Origin: Lithodes maja
Taxonomy: Eukaryota; Arthropoda; Malacostraca; Decapoda; Lithodidae
DNA length: 64,000 nucleotides
Assembly (NCBI GenBank): GCA_037953745.1
Contig: JBAKBP010000766.1
Span: 1 to 64,000 of the forward strand
Direction: 5' to 3'
Part shown: positions 43,539 through 54,600 of the stretch, piece by piece
How positions within the stretch are numbered: position 1 is the first letter of the stretch
Layout of the letters: each line of letters starts with the position of its first letter
Position numbers and translations under genes: made by a program
The notes under the pieces: generated by a model
What the model was told of the DNA's origin: nothing
Databases searched by the model: none
The model's input: only the letters and a program-made list of their open reading frames with translations

Positions 43539-45334
43539 TGTGACGTTAACCACTCCGTTAGAACCGCATGGTTTGTCCTACAGTGACTCACTAGGATCGC
43601 CAGGGCAGTGGATGGGGCTACAGTTTATGTATTAGAGTGTGCTTTATTTCATATGAAAGCTTGTGTCATGGGCAGTCCAGAAAGGCTCTTTGTTTTCGCC
43701 CATGTCAAGGCTTTATATATTTAATTGTAAAGTATATGTTTTATCATTAACTAGTAATGATGGGATCTGGGAGAGAGAGAGAGAGTAGAAGAGAGTGAGA
43801 GGGGGCGCACAGTGTTTTTTGTCCCGCTCGATGACGTCACGGCTGGCTGCCTCGCGGGGGTTGGTGGAGGGAGGTCCTTACCATGCTGCAAGCTTTGTTA
43901 GTGGTTAGATGACTTGTAACCGCCTTTTTCCCACGCGTCTCGAGCTAGTGCGAGTATATATACAGTTCCTCGCCACTCTCTCCCTTAGATCTGGTTTCTA
44001 AAACACACCCATCTTTTTTCCCTTGCTATCTGTCCCCGCTCCGTACCTGAGAATCTTTTCCTCTGCCTATCTCTCTCATTTTCCATATCTTTCACCACCT
44101 TTTATTAATATTATACTCCCTCTGGTTAACTCTGCAAAATCAGCTTCATGCTGGCCAGTTGTATTGTGTGTTAAGGTCTGATATAGCCTATGTATGTTAG
44201 TTGTTAAGATAAGTGGATCACGAAGCATTGGTTGGCATTTATATTGTTTAGTACTGCTTCCTTTAGTTATTAGTGTTCTGCTGGATTAGATAATGCTAGA
44301 CTAGGAGTCTGATATTATAGGTATTGTTTCCTATGAGTGCTGGCTTTAGTTAAAAGTGGCACGACATACCTGAGAACTGGAGTTGATTGAGTAAATTCTA
44401 GTCTGTGTGCCATTGAGAGTAGAGCATGCACGAATGAGGGTTTTTTGCCTATACCATTCTGCACTGTTCTTGTCTCGATTGTTTGTCTTTGAGGTACGCC
44501 AGGAGAACGCTTAATACTTCGGTATTAAGGTTTCTCAAGAGAGCTACCTTTCATTATAACGTAATATTTGACGCACAGACTTGAGATTTGCACTAGGCTA
44601 TGCAGCATGACATGCGCACCAGTATCTCGTATCATTGACTCTAGCTAGACTTTATCAGTCATAGTAGACATTAAGTATATTAACCTAATTACTCTTTTTA
44701 TGCATACCCATTTATGATTACACAAGCATTTCGCAGCCTAGTTTGATGTATTGAGACACAAACAACTTAGGCTCTTTTTGTTGATAGGAATACTGCATTG
44801 TCGTGGCGATTATTATTATTGTTGTAGTGTTTAGGATATTCTTGGCTCCGACGGCATTATATATTCTGCCTTTTTGTGTGCATAGCCTGCACGAGCATTG
44901 TTCCGCTGCCTGCCTTTTTGGGTTCCATTTCCGATACGAGCATCTTTATAGCATCTAACATTTAAAGAAGATTCCTTGTTAGTGTTGAAGGACTTTAGTG
45001 CACTTTCTTTCATGCAGGAGTGCCTGACATTTATTGATTAAAGTAACGTAAGCTGTAACTTCTCTTACCACCTTACTTTGCATACCATAACCAAGCACCT
45101 TCGGTTATAGGTAGTAATAGGCTGTTTTCACATAACATTAAGCCTAGAGTAGACGCACATTTATTGAGAGTTTGATAGCCTATTATTGCATATAGAACTC
45201 TGTAGAGTATTTGTGTTCTTTGTTCACTGGGAATATACTTCAGAGGTTGGAGCTAGCGCTTTCCGTTGTAACATTTATGCCATTACTAGTCCAATGAATA
45301 AGAGCCCTGATATATTTGAACCCCAGTCGTAACA
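43539..45334 (+). repeat. element B 3' LTR
   Basis: A 1796-bp copy of the 5' LTR, with TATATATA at 43955-43962. It ends CGTAACA and is followed by the CCAG target duplicate. Confidence 0.94.
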
Positions 45335-45765
45335 CCAGTCACCCCGCCCAGTACACACGTTATCAAGTTATCCTTGGTCATGCTGCTAGTAACCGCATGA
45401 CCGATAGCTGTGGCCAGGCATTGAAGACCGTACCGATCCATACCCTCCAACCGCTCGGCAGTAACAGGCCATTGCAAAAATATCCTAGCATCCTCCTCAC
45501 AGTTCACCCGATTAACCCTTTCATCATGCTGCTGTTCCTCAGTCTCGACATTACGTACTGTGTCTCCATTCTCCTCTGATCCGGTATAAGACATGATGCT
45601 CACAAAAAATTCTCACCACAATATTCAGAAAAGAAGCACCCCAAACTCTTATACCTCGATATACACACAACAATTCTCGGAAATATTCAAGGGCAAATAT
45701 ATATGTTGCAAAAAAAAAAATTATTCTTGCTGATCCCCGCAAAATATTCTCCAAAACAATAAATG
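45335..45765 (-). pseudogene. element A gag N-terminus and leader, severed by element B
   Basis: On the minus strand the gag start ATG is at 45594 (MSYTGSEENG) and the frame runs into element B at 45335. It is the missing front end of the gag at 37.3-36.0 kb, with the same acidic start and a segment ARIFLQWPVTAERLEG. The leader to about 45765 matches the B leader (gatccccgcaaaatattctcc). Homology then stops, so the primer site and 5' LTR of element A are gone. Confidence 0.9.
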
Positions 45766-46340
45766 TTCAGTACAGTAAAATAAGCTGACACTGAACCCCA
45801 TGCTGAGTTGCACAGCAGCGATGTTACCAGTGTGCCCTGGTTGTGTGTTGACATCACTCTATTATATTTGCAAGATCTCATCACTGCATCAGTCCTTACT
45901 AACAAATGTGAAAATGGCTCCATTGGATTATCTGACCTAAAGAATGTATGTGCACACCAAAAATCATGTATATATGTTCAGTAGTTGCTTAGATATGAAC
46001 ATAAGAAATTAATGGACGCCATCTCGGATGCCATTCTAAAATTCCAATTATAGACTATGACAATGATTAAAACAGTGCTTCTCATTAATCTGGTTAGCAA
46101 GAAACAGTTTTCTCTTAAAATGTTCACCAGGTAATAATTAAAAAAAAAATTAAGCAATATATGGTCAGGCACGGCAGCCATCTTGAAAAATGACCGCCAT
46201 CTTGGATTTTCGCCTGGCCAGCGGTATTTCTGAGAAGAATGGACCTTGAAGGGTACATGTACCAAATTTCATGCTTGCATCACCATTTGAACGATTCTCC
46301 TGAAATTTGCAGTTATCTGTTCCACTATTGTAAAGGCTTA
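45766..46340. repeat. probable old dispersed repeat, unclassified
   Basis: Contains gccatcttg...gccatcttggatttt, ggtacatgtaccaaatttcatgc and atcaccatttgaacgattctcctgaaatttgcagttatct. I recall this pattern from dispersed repeats of many animal genomes. No frame of note; a minus-strand 95-codon frame lacks support. Confidence 0.45.
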
Positions 46341-46367
46341 TCCCTCAATACCTTCACCTGACATCCA

Positions 46368-46411
46368 CACACACACACACACCCACATGCACACACACCC
46401 ACATGCACACA

Positions 46412-46442
<31 letters not shown>

Positions 46443-46529
46443 CCACATGCACACACACCCACACACACACACACCCACATGCACACCCACCCACACACAC
46501 ACACACACACACCCACACCCACACACACA
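46368..46529. repeat. (CA)n / cacacccacatg microsatellite
   Basis: CA dinucleotides interspersed with cacccacatgcacaca. Cysteine/valine/glycine-rich minus-strand frames arise from it and are not genes. Confidence 0.95.
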
Positions 46530-46850
46530 GCCCGTAGCCTAGTAGGTAGAGCTCTCGTCTCACACACGAGGGGTCGGGGGTTCAATCCCCGGCCGGGCGG
46601 AGACAAATTGGGCTTGTCTCCTTTCATGTGTTAGCCTCAGTTCACCTAGCTGTAAATCGGTACCTGGAATAAGTGGACGACGTTGTGACGTCCCATCTGG
46701 GGTTGGCAAAAATGGTACAAGGCGAGATGGGTATCATATGGTTCACCTAAGCTGATGGCTACCTAAGCCTTCGGGCGAGACGGTACCGTCTATAGTGAGA
46801 ATGGTACCATACAGATCCACCCTAAGCCTTCGTTTACGATGTCGCCAATT
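46530..46850 (+). mobile_element. tRNA-Val-like SINE
   Basis: The head at 46530-46602 folds almost as a tRNA: acceptor GCCCG/CGGGC, A box tagcctagtagg, a perfect 5-bp anticodon stem (CTCGT/ACGAG) with loop CTCACAC (anticodon CAC, Val) and T-loop ttcaatc. The body holds gcctcagttcacctagctgtaaatcggtacctggaa, which I recall from crustacean tRNA-derived SINEs, and paired atggtacaa/atggtaccat words. It ends near 46850. Only one copy is seen here. Confidence 0.75.
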
Positions 46851-46984
46851 GGCTAAAAATACAGACTACACACACATCCATAGCCATTCCAACGATACAT
46901 ATAACACCTACACACATATAGGAGGCGGGAAATAACGAGCATGCTCACTCCCGCAATACAACTAGAGTAAGTACAACTAGAGTA

Positions 46985-47027
46985 AGTACACACACCCACA
47001 CACACACACACCCACATGCACACACAC
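46985..47027. repeat. CA-rich microsatellite
   Basis: Short cacacccacac run directly abutting the MITE at 47028. Confidence 0.9.
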
Positions 47028-47398
47028 TTAAGGGGGGATGGTTCACTTTTTGGGCGATTTTTGCATGTATTCATTATTTTTCTAGTTTCCTCCCTAGACC
47101 TCCATCAAATATAAAACAAAACATCCAATAGATTCCCCTTCTAGATTAATTTGTACATTTTTCGGTAGAGAAATGTCCCGGCCGAAGGCAGGTTCTTCCA
47201 ACATTACAGGCTTACTATCGTTCGCCAGGGAAAAAATGTACACCTAAATAGCACGAAAGGTCTAAATATTGACGAAGGAATGGGGCGAAAGGTCTTAAAA
47301 TCAACTAAGTAGTAGGGCAAACATCTTAACATCTAAAAGCTAATGGGGATAAACATGAGGGAGAAAATGGTCCAGAAAACCGGGCCATGTCCACTTAA
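47028..47398 (+). mobile_element. TTAA-MITE family copy, both ends intact
   Basis: A 371-bp non-autonomous DNA element bounded by TTAA: ttaaggggggatgg at the left and ccatgtccacttaa at the right, forming imperfect terminal inverted repeats. Internal family landmarks: cctccctagacctccatca, cccggccgaaggcagg, cttactatcgttcgccagg, cacctaaatagcacgaaagg, gggcgaaaggtcttaaaatc, ctaatggggataaacatgag. The TTAA target suggests a piggyBac-like mobiliser; this is inferred. Confidence 0.85.
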
Positions 47399-47496
47399 CA
47401 ATAATATACCGTTTTATTCACACACCACCGCACCAAAGCATGGAGCCAAATACAGTATAAACAACAACAAATACTTAATTCGCTCTTGAAATGGTT

Positions 47497-47869
47497 TTAA
47501 GGGGAGATGGGTCATCTTGCTGACCCCCTTTCTTCCTCATGTTTAGCCCCAATAGTTTTCAGATTCTAAGACGTTCGGACCATTAGATTGGCGATGTTAA
47601 GACCTTTCGCCCCATTCCTTTGTCAATATTTAGACTTTTCGTGTCATTTAGGTGTCGATTTTTTCCTGGCGAGCGACAGAGTGCCTGTAATTAAAGAGGA
47701 ACCGGCCTTCTGCCAGGAGATTTTTCTATCGAAAAATGTACAAATTTATCTTGAAGGAGGGTCTTGGCCGGATGTTTGTTTAAAGATTGATGGAGGTCGA
47801 CGGATGAAACTATAAACATAATAATGATATACATAAAATGAACAAATAAATACGCCCATCCCCCCTTAA
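47497..47869 (-). mobile_element. TTAA-MITE family copy, both ends intact, minus orientation
   Basis: A 373-bp copy in the opposite orientation to the preceding one, 98 bp away. Ends ttaaggggagatgggtc and cgcccatccccccttaa. Internal order is the reverse complement of 47028-47398 (ttagccccaatagttttcag, cgccccattcctttgtc, taggtgtcgattttttcctggcgagcg, gatggaggtcgacgga). Confidence 0.85.
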
Positions 47870-48778
47870 CACAACGCCAGTCTCCCTATATCGCTCTGAT
47901 ATGAGAAGAATTGTGCATTTTATGACTATAGCATGAAATTTCTACCACAGTTAGTACATACCATAAGGTTCATTTTCAGATGTGGAAGCAACTTGGGTAT
48001 GACCTCTGATGACCTTGAGAGGTCAGTGACCTCAAAACACCAAAATAAGCAATATCTCGGGATCCAGGCATCCTAGACTCATAATTTTTGTGTCTAAACA
48101 TACATTTTCAGGGACAAGAAACTCAATGGAACAACTTGCAAGTTCACTGGAACAAAATTCAATGCAATACTGTGGTTTCCACCTTGAATTTTACTACTGA
48201 CGACATTGTTTTCTTATATTTTTGTTGTTTTACCTTCAAGTAAATACATTACACTGCATGTGTCTCAATAAATGATTACTCACAATATTTAGAACGAGTT
48301 ATCAATATCAAAACAAATACAAAAGTGAGATCAAACTCAAACTTTTGCAGAACGATATTAATCGAAGGATTAACTGAAATTCTACAACTGAGCCAAAGTG
48401 GTGCGGTTGTTACAATCAAACAAATGAACAATTTCTACACTATGGTGGCCAGCATGGATCAGCAAGCTTATAATGTTAAAAATACCAATGTACCTTTAAC
48501 ATAGAAAACAAACACACAAAATAGATATAACATAAATATATTTTATTGATTTTTCCCAATTTTAGAATATAAGATATAAGTTTTAGTGATATTTAAAGTT
48601 TTTGACAAAAATATATTTTGTGTATTTGCAGGAGTCTACCATGACACAAGCCCACTGCTTCTCATCTCTGACCAGCTTGTACAAGTATAGCTCTGCATGT
48701 GCCCTGGTGGTGGAAACTCACATAGACTAACAGGACTAGCCACTCTTCTGCTGTTGTACCTTTGTTGTAGTGTCTGAG
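47870..48778. other. intergenic, no supported feature
   Basis: AT-rich; a segment near 47930-48250 reads like an old dispersed repeat but has no second copy here. No gene called. Confidence 0.45.
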
Positions 48779-49125
48779 ATGGCAAAGTGACACGTTGACC
48801 CGTGTTACACTCGTACGTGTTGACCCGTGTTACACTCGTGTTGATCCGTGTTACACTTGTCATGACTCGTACCTACTCTTTGTTTTCGTACCCTGGAATT
48901 TGACCGTTATTTTTCAAATTTTTGACACTCGTCTTGGGTTTGCGTTACACTCATGTTGACTCTCAGTTACTCGTACAGACTCTTGCATGAACACGTGTTG
49001 ACGCGTATTAATTCGTGTTAACTCGTGTTACACTCTTGTTGACTCGGGATCAATTGCTACTCGCGGCCTACTCGGCCTCCAGCAACGGCGATAATCGACG
49101 AGTGTGACTCGTGTTAGACTCGGGC
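48779..49125. repeat. degenerate short tandem repeat of gactcgtgtta type
   Basis: Many permutations of (g)ttgac-(t/c)cgtgttacactcgt with an irregular 9-21 bp period. Ends in cgactcggctatgtgtgaaccaggctt, which looks like a DNA transposon terminus, though no partner end was found. Confidence 0.65.
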
Positions 49126-49530
49126 ACCGACTCGGCTATGTGTGAACCAGGCTTTACTCTTCTTCTTGGGTTTTGCACTGAGTTTGTGTAGAGACTCCTG
49201 CTTGTCACTTAGAAATGCTGTCATTGATCTCCTTGTTGATGTGGGTATATATATCGGGTTCTTAATGAGACACACTGGATAGGGGTTCACATATATTGGG
49301 GAAGGCTGGTTACATGCGTCTTGTCGTCAAGGGAGGTTTAGGAAGCCATGCCTTGATATTGGCTCGCCTGTAGATTATATATTTAGCTTACAATATTATT
49401 ACCAATATTGTAACAGTGAATAAAACCAATTGTGGGTAGTAAACTTTATTAGATACCTTAACCTTGCATTACGAGATGAAAATTGTGAATAAATAAACAC
49501 AAAATTGACAAAGCTGGCTCTGAAAGGTAC
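49126..49530. other. intergenic, left flank of element C
   Basis: No gene seen. Its last four bases, GTAC (49527-49530), are the target duplicate of element C. Confidence 0.6.
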
Positions 49531-51433
49531 TGTGACGCTCCTGCATAGTAGCCACGTGCGGGTCATGTGCGAGTGTCGGCTGCCCAGCCGTTTAGAAACC
49601 GGCTGGCGGCAGCCGGCCGGCCGGCTTTTCCTTAGTATATAGCCTACGACAATGTAACTAATGTCTGGGATATTCTTATGTTGTTTCACAGCTTGAAGCT
49701 GCCCTTATTCTTAACCAACACATCTTAGTATATTTTATTCTCGATAGTTGATTGTTTCATTATAAAATATAAGATGTAAGTCTAGTGAGAGTGGGAGGAG
49801 ACGAGCGGGAGAGAAAGACCGGCTGGGGGACGTTGCTTTGCGCGGGCGCGGAATAGACTAGCTTGGGACGAGCCTGATGTTGCCATTTGATCGCAACGTT
49901 AGGCTTAGTTTCGACTCACGCAAGGGGTAGAGGATTTTGACCCGGCAACGGTGTTGAGTGTTGCCAAGCATGGGATGTATTTCGCATGCCTAGGGTGGGG
50001 TCCAGACAGATTCAAGACTTAGAGCTCACCTCACTGTCGTACCCTTCGGACCCCCTTGATATCTATCCCTCTCAACCCCACTTAGAAACTTTCTCTCTTA
50101 CTTTGTATACCTTCTTTCCACTACTTCACCAATCTATTTAATTATCCCATCCCCTTGATAGACCTTATATCTATTATTGTATTAACGACGAGCTCTCAGA
50201 TAATTAGATAGGATTTTGGGCCTTATGCAGAGATGTAATTGTTAATGAGACCTAGGAAGCTTTTTGTTGTCTCATATTTGGTGGTTTCATGCTTGCTAGT
50301 GTGTTCTTGTGGCAGGTGAGCAGGGGCTAGACCGGAGGGGAGGCTTTTTGCGATCCTTTAAGTAAAGTCTGCTGGTGCGAGTCCTGTGGACCTGCACGAC
50401 TTTACTAGGATACCCGTGGGAGTCTGGGGGCATTTTCTTGTCTGTGTGCCTGTGTGTCTAGTGCTGTGTTGTGTGAGGGCCCTTGCCTAGTCCACTCAGC
50501 ACTGCGCTAGCACGCCTTGCGTTTGTTTTAGGGTCGCCAGGAGAGAGTCAGATACTTGGGATCTGAGTCTCTCAAGAGAGTACCCTTTCAATTAGAGTAA
50601 TTTGGCGCACAGACTTGGGAACGTCCCTAGGCTAGAGCAGGTGGCTCAGCCCGGGTATCCGAAGCCTATATCCTTCCGGCTAGACCTCTGCCACCTGGCA
50701 GATTAACAGCTAGCGGTTTATTATATCTGTATGCTTGTTATTGTGCCACAGTTTACCGTCTTTATGAGCATTGGGAGTCAGGGTGTGGCTTAGAGACTCT
50801 GTCCGAGCAGGCTTGCCTGACTAAGAGTGAGAAGCACACCTGTATGTGGTTATGTTGCAAGTGGCTGCCTTTATTTAATTATACCTATTATGCCATTATA
50901 CACTGTAGGTCCTATCACTAGTATTTATTCCTGCTTATTAGTTAAGAGTTCTCTAAATCCGTAACGTACTTTCTTTGTTAAGCATCAGATCCTACAGTAG
51001 CCGCATGCAGTTTAGAAACCTGCATCTTGTCTACCTGTACGATGTTTTGAGGACTGTTTGCTCTCACCTTCTTTCACGCAGGGGTGATTAGTTGTATTAA
51101 TTAACGTAACGTTAAATGTACTTTCTTCTAGTTTGTTATTAAATTGTTTCTGCAATTTAATTCCGTTATCTATCTTTTCCTTGAAGCTTTAAGTCAACTT
51201 AATTGTGTGATCTTTTATATAGCCTGCTTGACTATCAGCAGTCTATAGTGCGTGCACCCTGTAACCGAGTCATAGGATACCTCGTTGTCCAGGCAGTACT
51301 CTTAACGGTTTAGGGTGGTTTGTTGCCTGGGTTTATAGATAAGGGTTGGATCTAGCGTTTTCCGTTGTTGCTTGTTGCCGCATACCTAGTCCAATAGAAA
51401 GAGCCCAGTGTTTATATATCCAAGGACGTAACA
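49531..51433 (+). repeat. element C 5' LTR
   Basis: A 1903-bp LTR. Compared with the 3' LTR it keeps 13 bp (within gggaacgtccctag) and 3 bp absent there. No convincing TATA box was found, unlike the B and solo LTRs. Confidence 0.93.
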
Positions 51434-51647
51434 AATCGGCGACCTTGCATAGGATTTACTGAACAGAGGAATATAGTGGTCATTTGTTTTGAGATTCCTT
51501 ATGATTAGAGGAATACAGTGGACATAGTTGTTTTTTTGGAGCAACCAATATAACACATTAAAGACTTTAAATAACATTAGTATATACATACTTGCATAGG
51601 AGATAAGGCACATTCTATAACCGTGATAATTACTGCAGTGCACAAAC

Positions 51648-54600
51648 ATGTCTAATACATCAGAACACAGTGGTGGGTCAGGTCACGATACGGGCTCGGA
51701 GGGAGAAAGACCTGTGGAGTGGCTAGTCGATAGCGAGGAGGGTGCTAGAAGATTTTTAGAGGTGCCCCTTACCGCTGCCAGGGTGTTGAAGCTGAATAAG
51801 TATGGCTTAAAGTGTGTGGCAGGTCTGCAGGGTCACCAGGGTTTAAGTGGCATGAGGAAAGATCAGCTGAGGACTTTGATATTGGGTTTAGAAGGGAGAG
51901 ACCTGGGTGGAGAGGCGACTGGGGGCCCTGGTCCCCAGCCCCCCCTCCACTCTACCCCCATACCAAACGTCAGGGTGCCTGAATTTAGTACATACCCCCA
52001 AGTTGATGGTCAATGGCAGCGTGGAATTCAATCACAGGGACCCTCCCCATTAAATGCACCTTCCCTTCCTCAAGGGTTGACTCCAGATTTGTTGTTTCGG
52101 CTTGAGATGGCCAAGGTTGAGGCCGCCGAAAGACAGACTAGAGCTCAGGCTGAGGCTGCAGAGAGAACAGCTATACGAGAGGCTGAACTGCAGGCAGAGT
52201 CTACTAGGTATCGGGCTGACAGGGAGCTGGAGAGATCTCGAGTGGAGGTAACAGGGCGTAATATTGGGGGAGGTAATAGACATCGGGACCAATCATTGTC
52301 GCACTTGCTTAAACTAGTTCCGGTGTTCGATGAATCATGTGTGACTGAGTTTTTTATGCGATTTGAGAAGAAGTGTCAGGAACACCAGTGGCCTCAGGAA
52401 AAGTGGGCAGCATTAGTTTCATCAAGACTCCTAGGAAAGGGGCTAAAAGCGTATGATGCACTACCTTTAGAGTCCTGTGTAGTTTATGATGAGCTAAAGA
52501 AGGCTGTGCTACGGGCCTATGAGTTACAACCAGAAACTTACCACTTGAAGTTTCGGGGTGTTACTAAGGGCAAGGATAGTACCTTCCTAGAACACGCCCG
52601 GGACTTGTCTGATGCACTACGACATTGGCTGCGTTCTGAGAGGGCAGCTACTTTTGAGGAGTTGAGTGAGCTGGTTCTCTTGGAGCAGTTCTTTAAGTGC
52701 ACAGGCAGGGACTTAACATTAAATATAAAGGAAAAAAATCCTAGAACTCTCCAGGAGGCAGCAGAAATGGCTGACCTCCGACTGTCATTAATTCGAGGGT
52801 GTGGAGCAGCAGCTAGGAGTGAGTCGGGTGCAAAGGATCGTACCCCTCCCCCTCCCAAGAATTTTGAGACACATAAATACACAAAACCATCTAGCACTGA
52901 CAATAAAACTGAACATAAACCAAATACCGTCCCGTATAAGAAGTCTAATGGTACCTCCCACTCTCAAGGGAAACCAAAGAGTAAAGAGTGCTTTGCATGT
53001 CACAAGGAGGGTCACTTTGAAAATGCTTGTCCGAACAAGCCACCAAACAAGGTTGTGTCATTGGTCCGCAGCATAGGGGTGTTGCCTATATCTTCTGAGT
53101 TTGCCAAGGGTAGTTCGTCAGAGGTTGGGACACAGCCTGTGTTCAAGAGTCCGGAAGGCTCGAACCCTGTCCGCGACGTCTTTGGGGGTCATAGAGGGCA
53201 TGGTTTTGTGAGGTGGGCTGGCGAAAGGCGAGGAGTTAAGCTATTGCGTGATACTGGGGCTTCTCAGACCTTGTTAAAGAACTTTACTGGTAGGTCGATT
53301 AACGCTGCTCGGGTGGTGGTAGTTCAGGGGATCAATGCTACGAAGTCCTACCCGCTGGTGCGGATGGAGCTGGAGGTGGGTGGTGTGGCGAAGGAACTGG
53401 ATGTCAGAATTGTAGAGAACTTGCCTGTTGGGGGCGTCGACCTCCTCCTCGGCAACGACTTTGCGGTGCCTGCTCCTAAGGTTTCACCCTTGGTCGTTGC
53501 CGAGAAGGCGGCCGACGTTAGTAGGGAGGAACAGGAGTGGGTTGAGAAGTGTAGCGTACAAACTATGGCGTGTGTTGTGACGCGTTCTCAGACATCCGGA
53601 GCCTTGCAGCCACCACCTCAGTCTATCAAACCGCGGAGGAAAGGTCACAAGAAAACGGGAAGTGTTGGTCAATTGGAGAGTTTTGAGCCGGCAGTGTTTC
53701 TTGGTGACTCATTATTGGCACCTATGTTAGAGTCTGGAGAGGCCCCGGGGCCTGTCACCGCTAGTGCAGGTGCAGGGCAGGAAGAGACTCTGCGACAGCA
53801 TCGTTATGCGCAGCGTGAGGAAAGGATGGCTCAGCGGGACATTGGAGGTGGAAATAAATTATTTAAGATGAACTTGGATAATCTGTCACCTGCTGATATA
53901 TGTTCCTTGCAGCTGGAAGATCCTGAAGTCAGGGCGTGTGGTAATGGTGCTATCGAACTGGAGAGCGATGGGGATGCGCAGCCTGGTGATTTTTTCTTGT
54001 CCGAGGGGATCTTGTATCGGAGACATCAGGATCCCAAGAAAAAGTGGGATGGCGGGTCAGGATTAGTGGACCAGTTAGTAGTACCGAGGGTGTGCCGTGA
54101 GAGCTTATTGAGATTAGCTCATGATGTGCCTTTGGCAGGGCACCTGGGGGCACGTAAGACGGAGGCGGCTCTCAGCAAGCTTTTCTGGTGGCCTGGGTTA
54201 AAGGCGAGTGTCGTGTCATGGGTGTCACAGTGTCACACTTGTCAAGTTGTTGGGAAACCCAATCAGGTCATCCCGAGAGCCCCGTTACAACCCATCCCTG
54301 TCATTGGGCCGCCCTTCAGCAAGGTAGTTATCGATATGGTTGGCCCATTGCCCCCCACTAGTGCCGGCAATAAATTTTTACTAACTGTAATGGATGTAGC
54401 AACACGGTATCCAGATGCTTACCCCATGCGCAACGGGATGGCTAAGACTGTTGTCAAAAACCTACTTGTCTATTTATCTCGTTATGGCTACCCTCAGCAG
54501 ATCCAGTCTGATCAGGGATCCAATTTTACTTCTGCTCTGTTTAAGCAGACCATGCAGCAACATGGGATAGTGTCTGTGGTGTCATCTGCCTATCATCCCG

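Larger units (their letters stand above)
37335..45334 (+). mobile_element. element B: complete but defective Gmr1-like LTR retrotransposon, nested in element A
   Basis: An 8.0-kb element with two 1.8-kb LTRs, a primer site, gag, protease, partial integrase, RNase H and a polypurine tract. It is inserted in the gag of element A in the opposite orientation. A 4-bp target duplication CCAG flanks it (37331-37334 and 45335-45338). The uninterrupted target can be read inside B itself on the opposite strand, near 39605-39612, where the same gag position reads ctcaccagtcacc. The LTRs differ from each other at roughly 20 positions by eye, suggesting a moderately recent insertion. Confidence 0.93.

Noticed and set aside
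46325..46627. Cys/Val/Gly-rich minus-strand frames
   Set aside because: Translation of a CA microsatellite and the adjoining SINE head.
49399..49689. Minus-strand 96-codon frame crossing the element C left boundary
   Set aside because: It spans the junction of unique flank and LTR, and a similar frame recurs at the 3' LTR with a different end, so it is a chance frame in LTR sequence.
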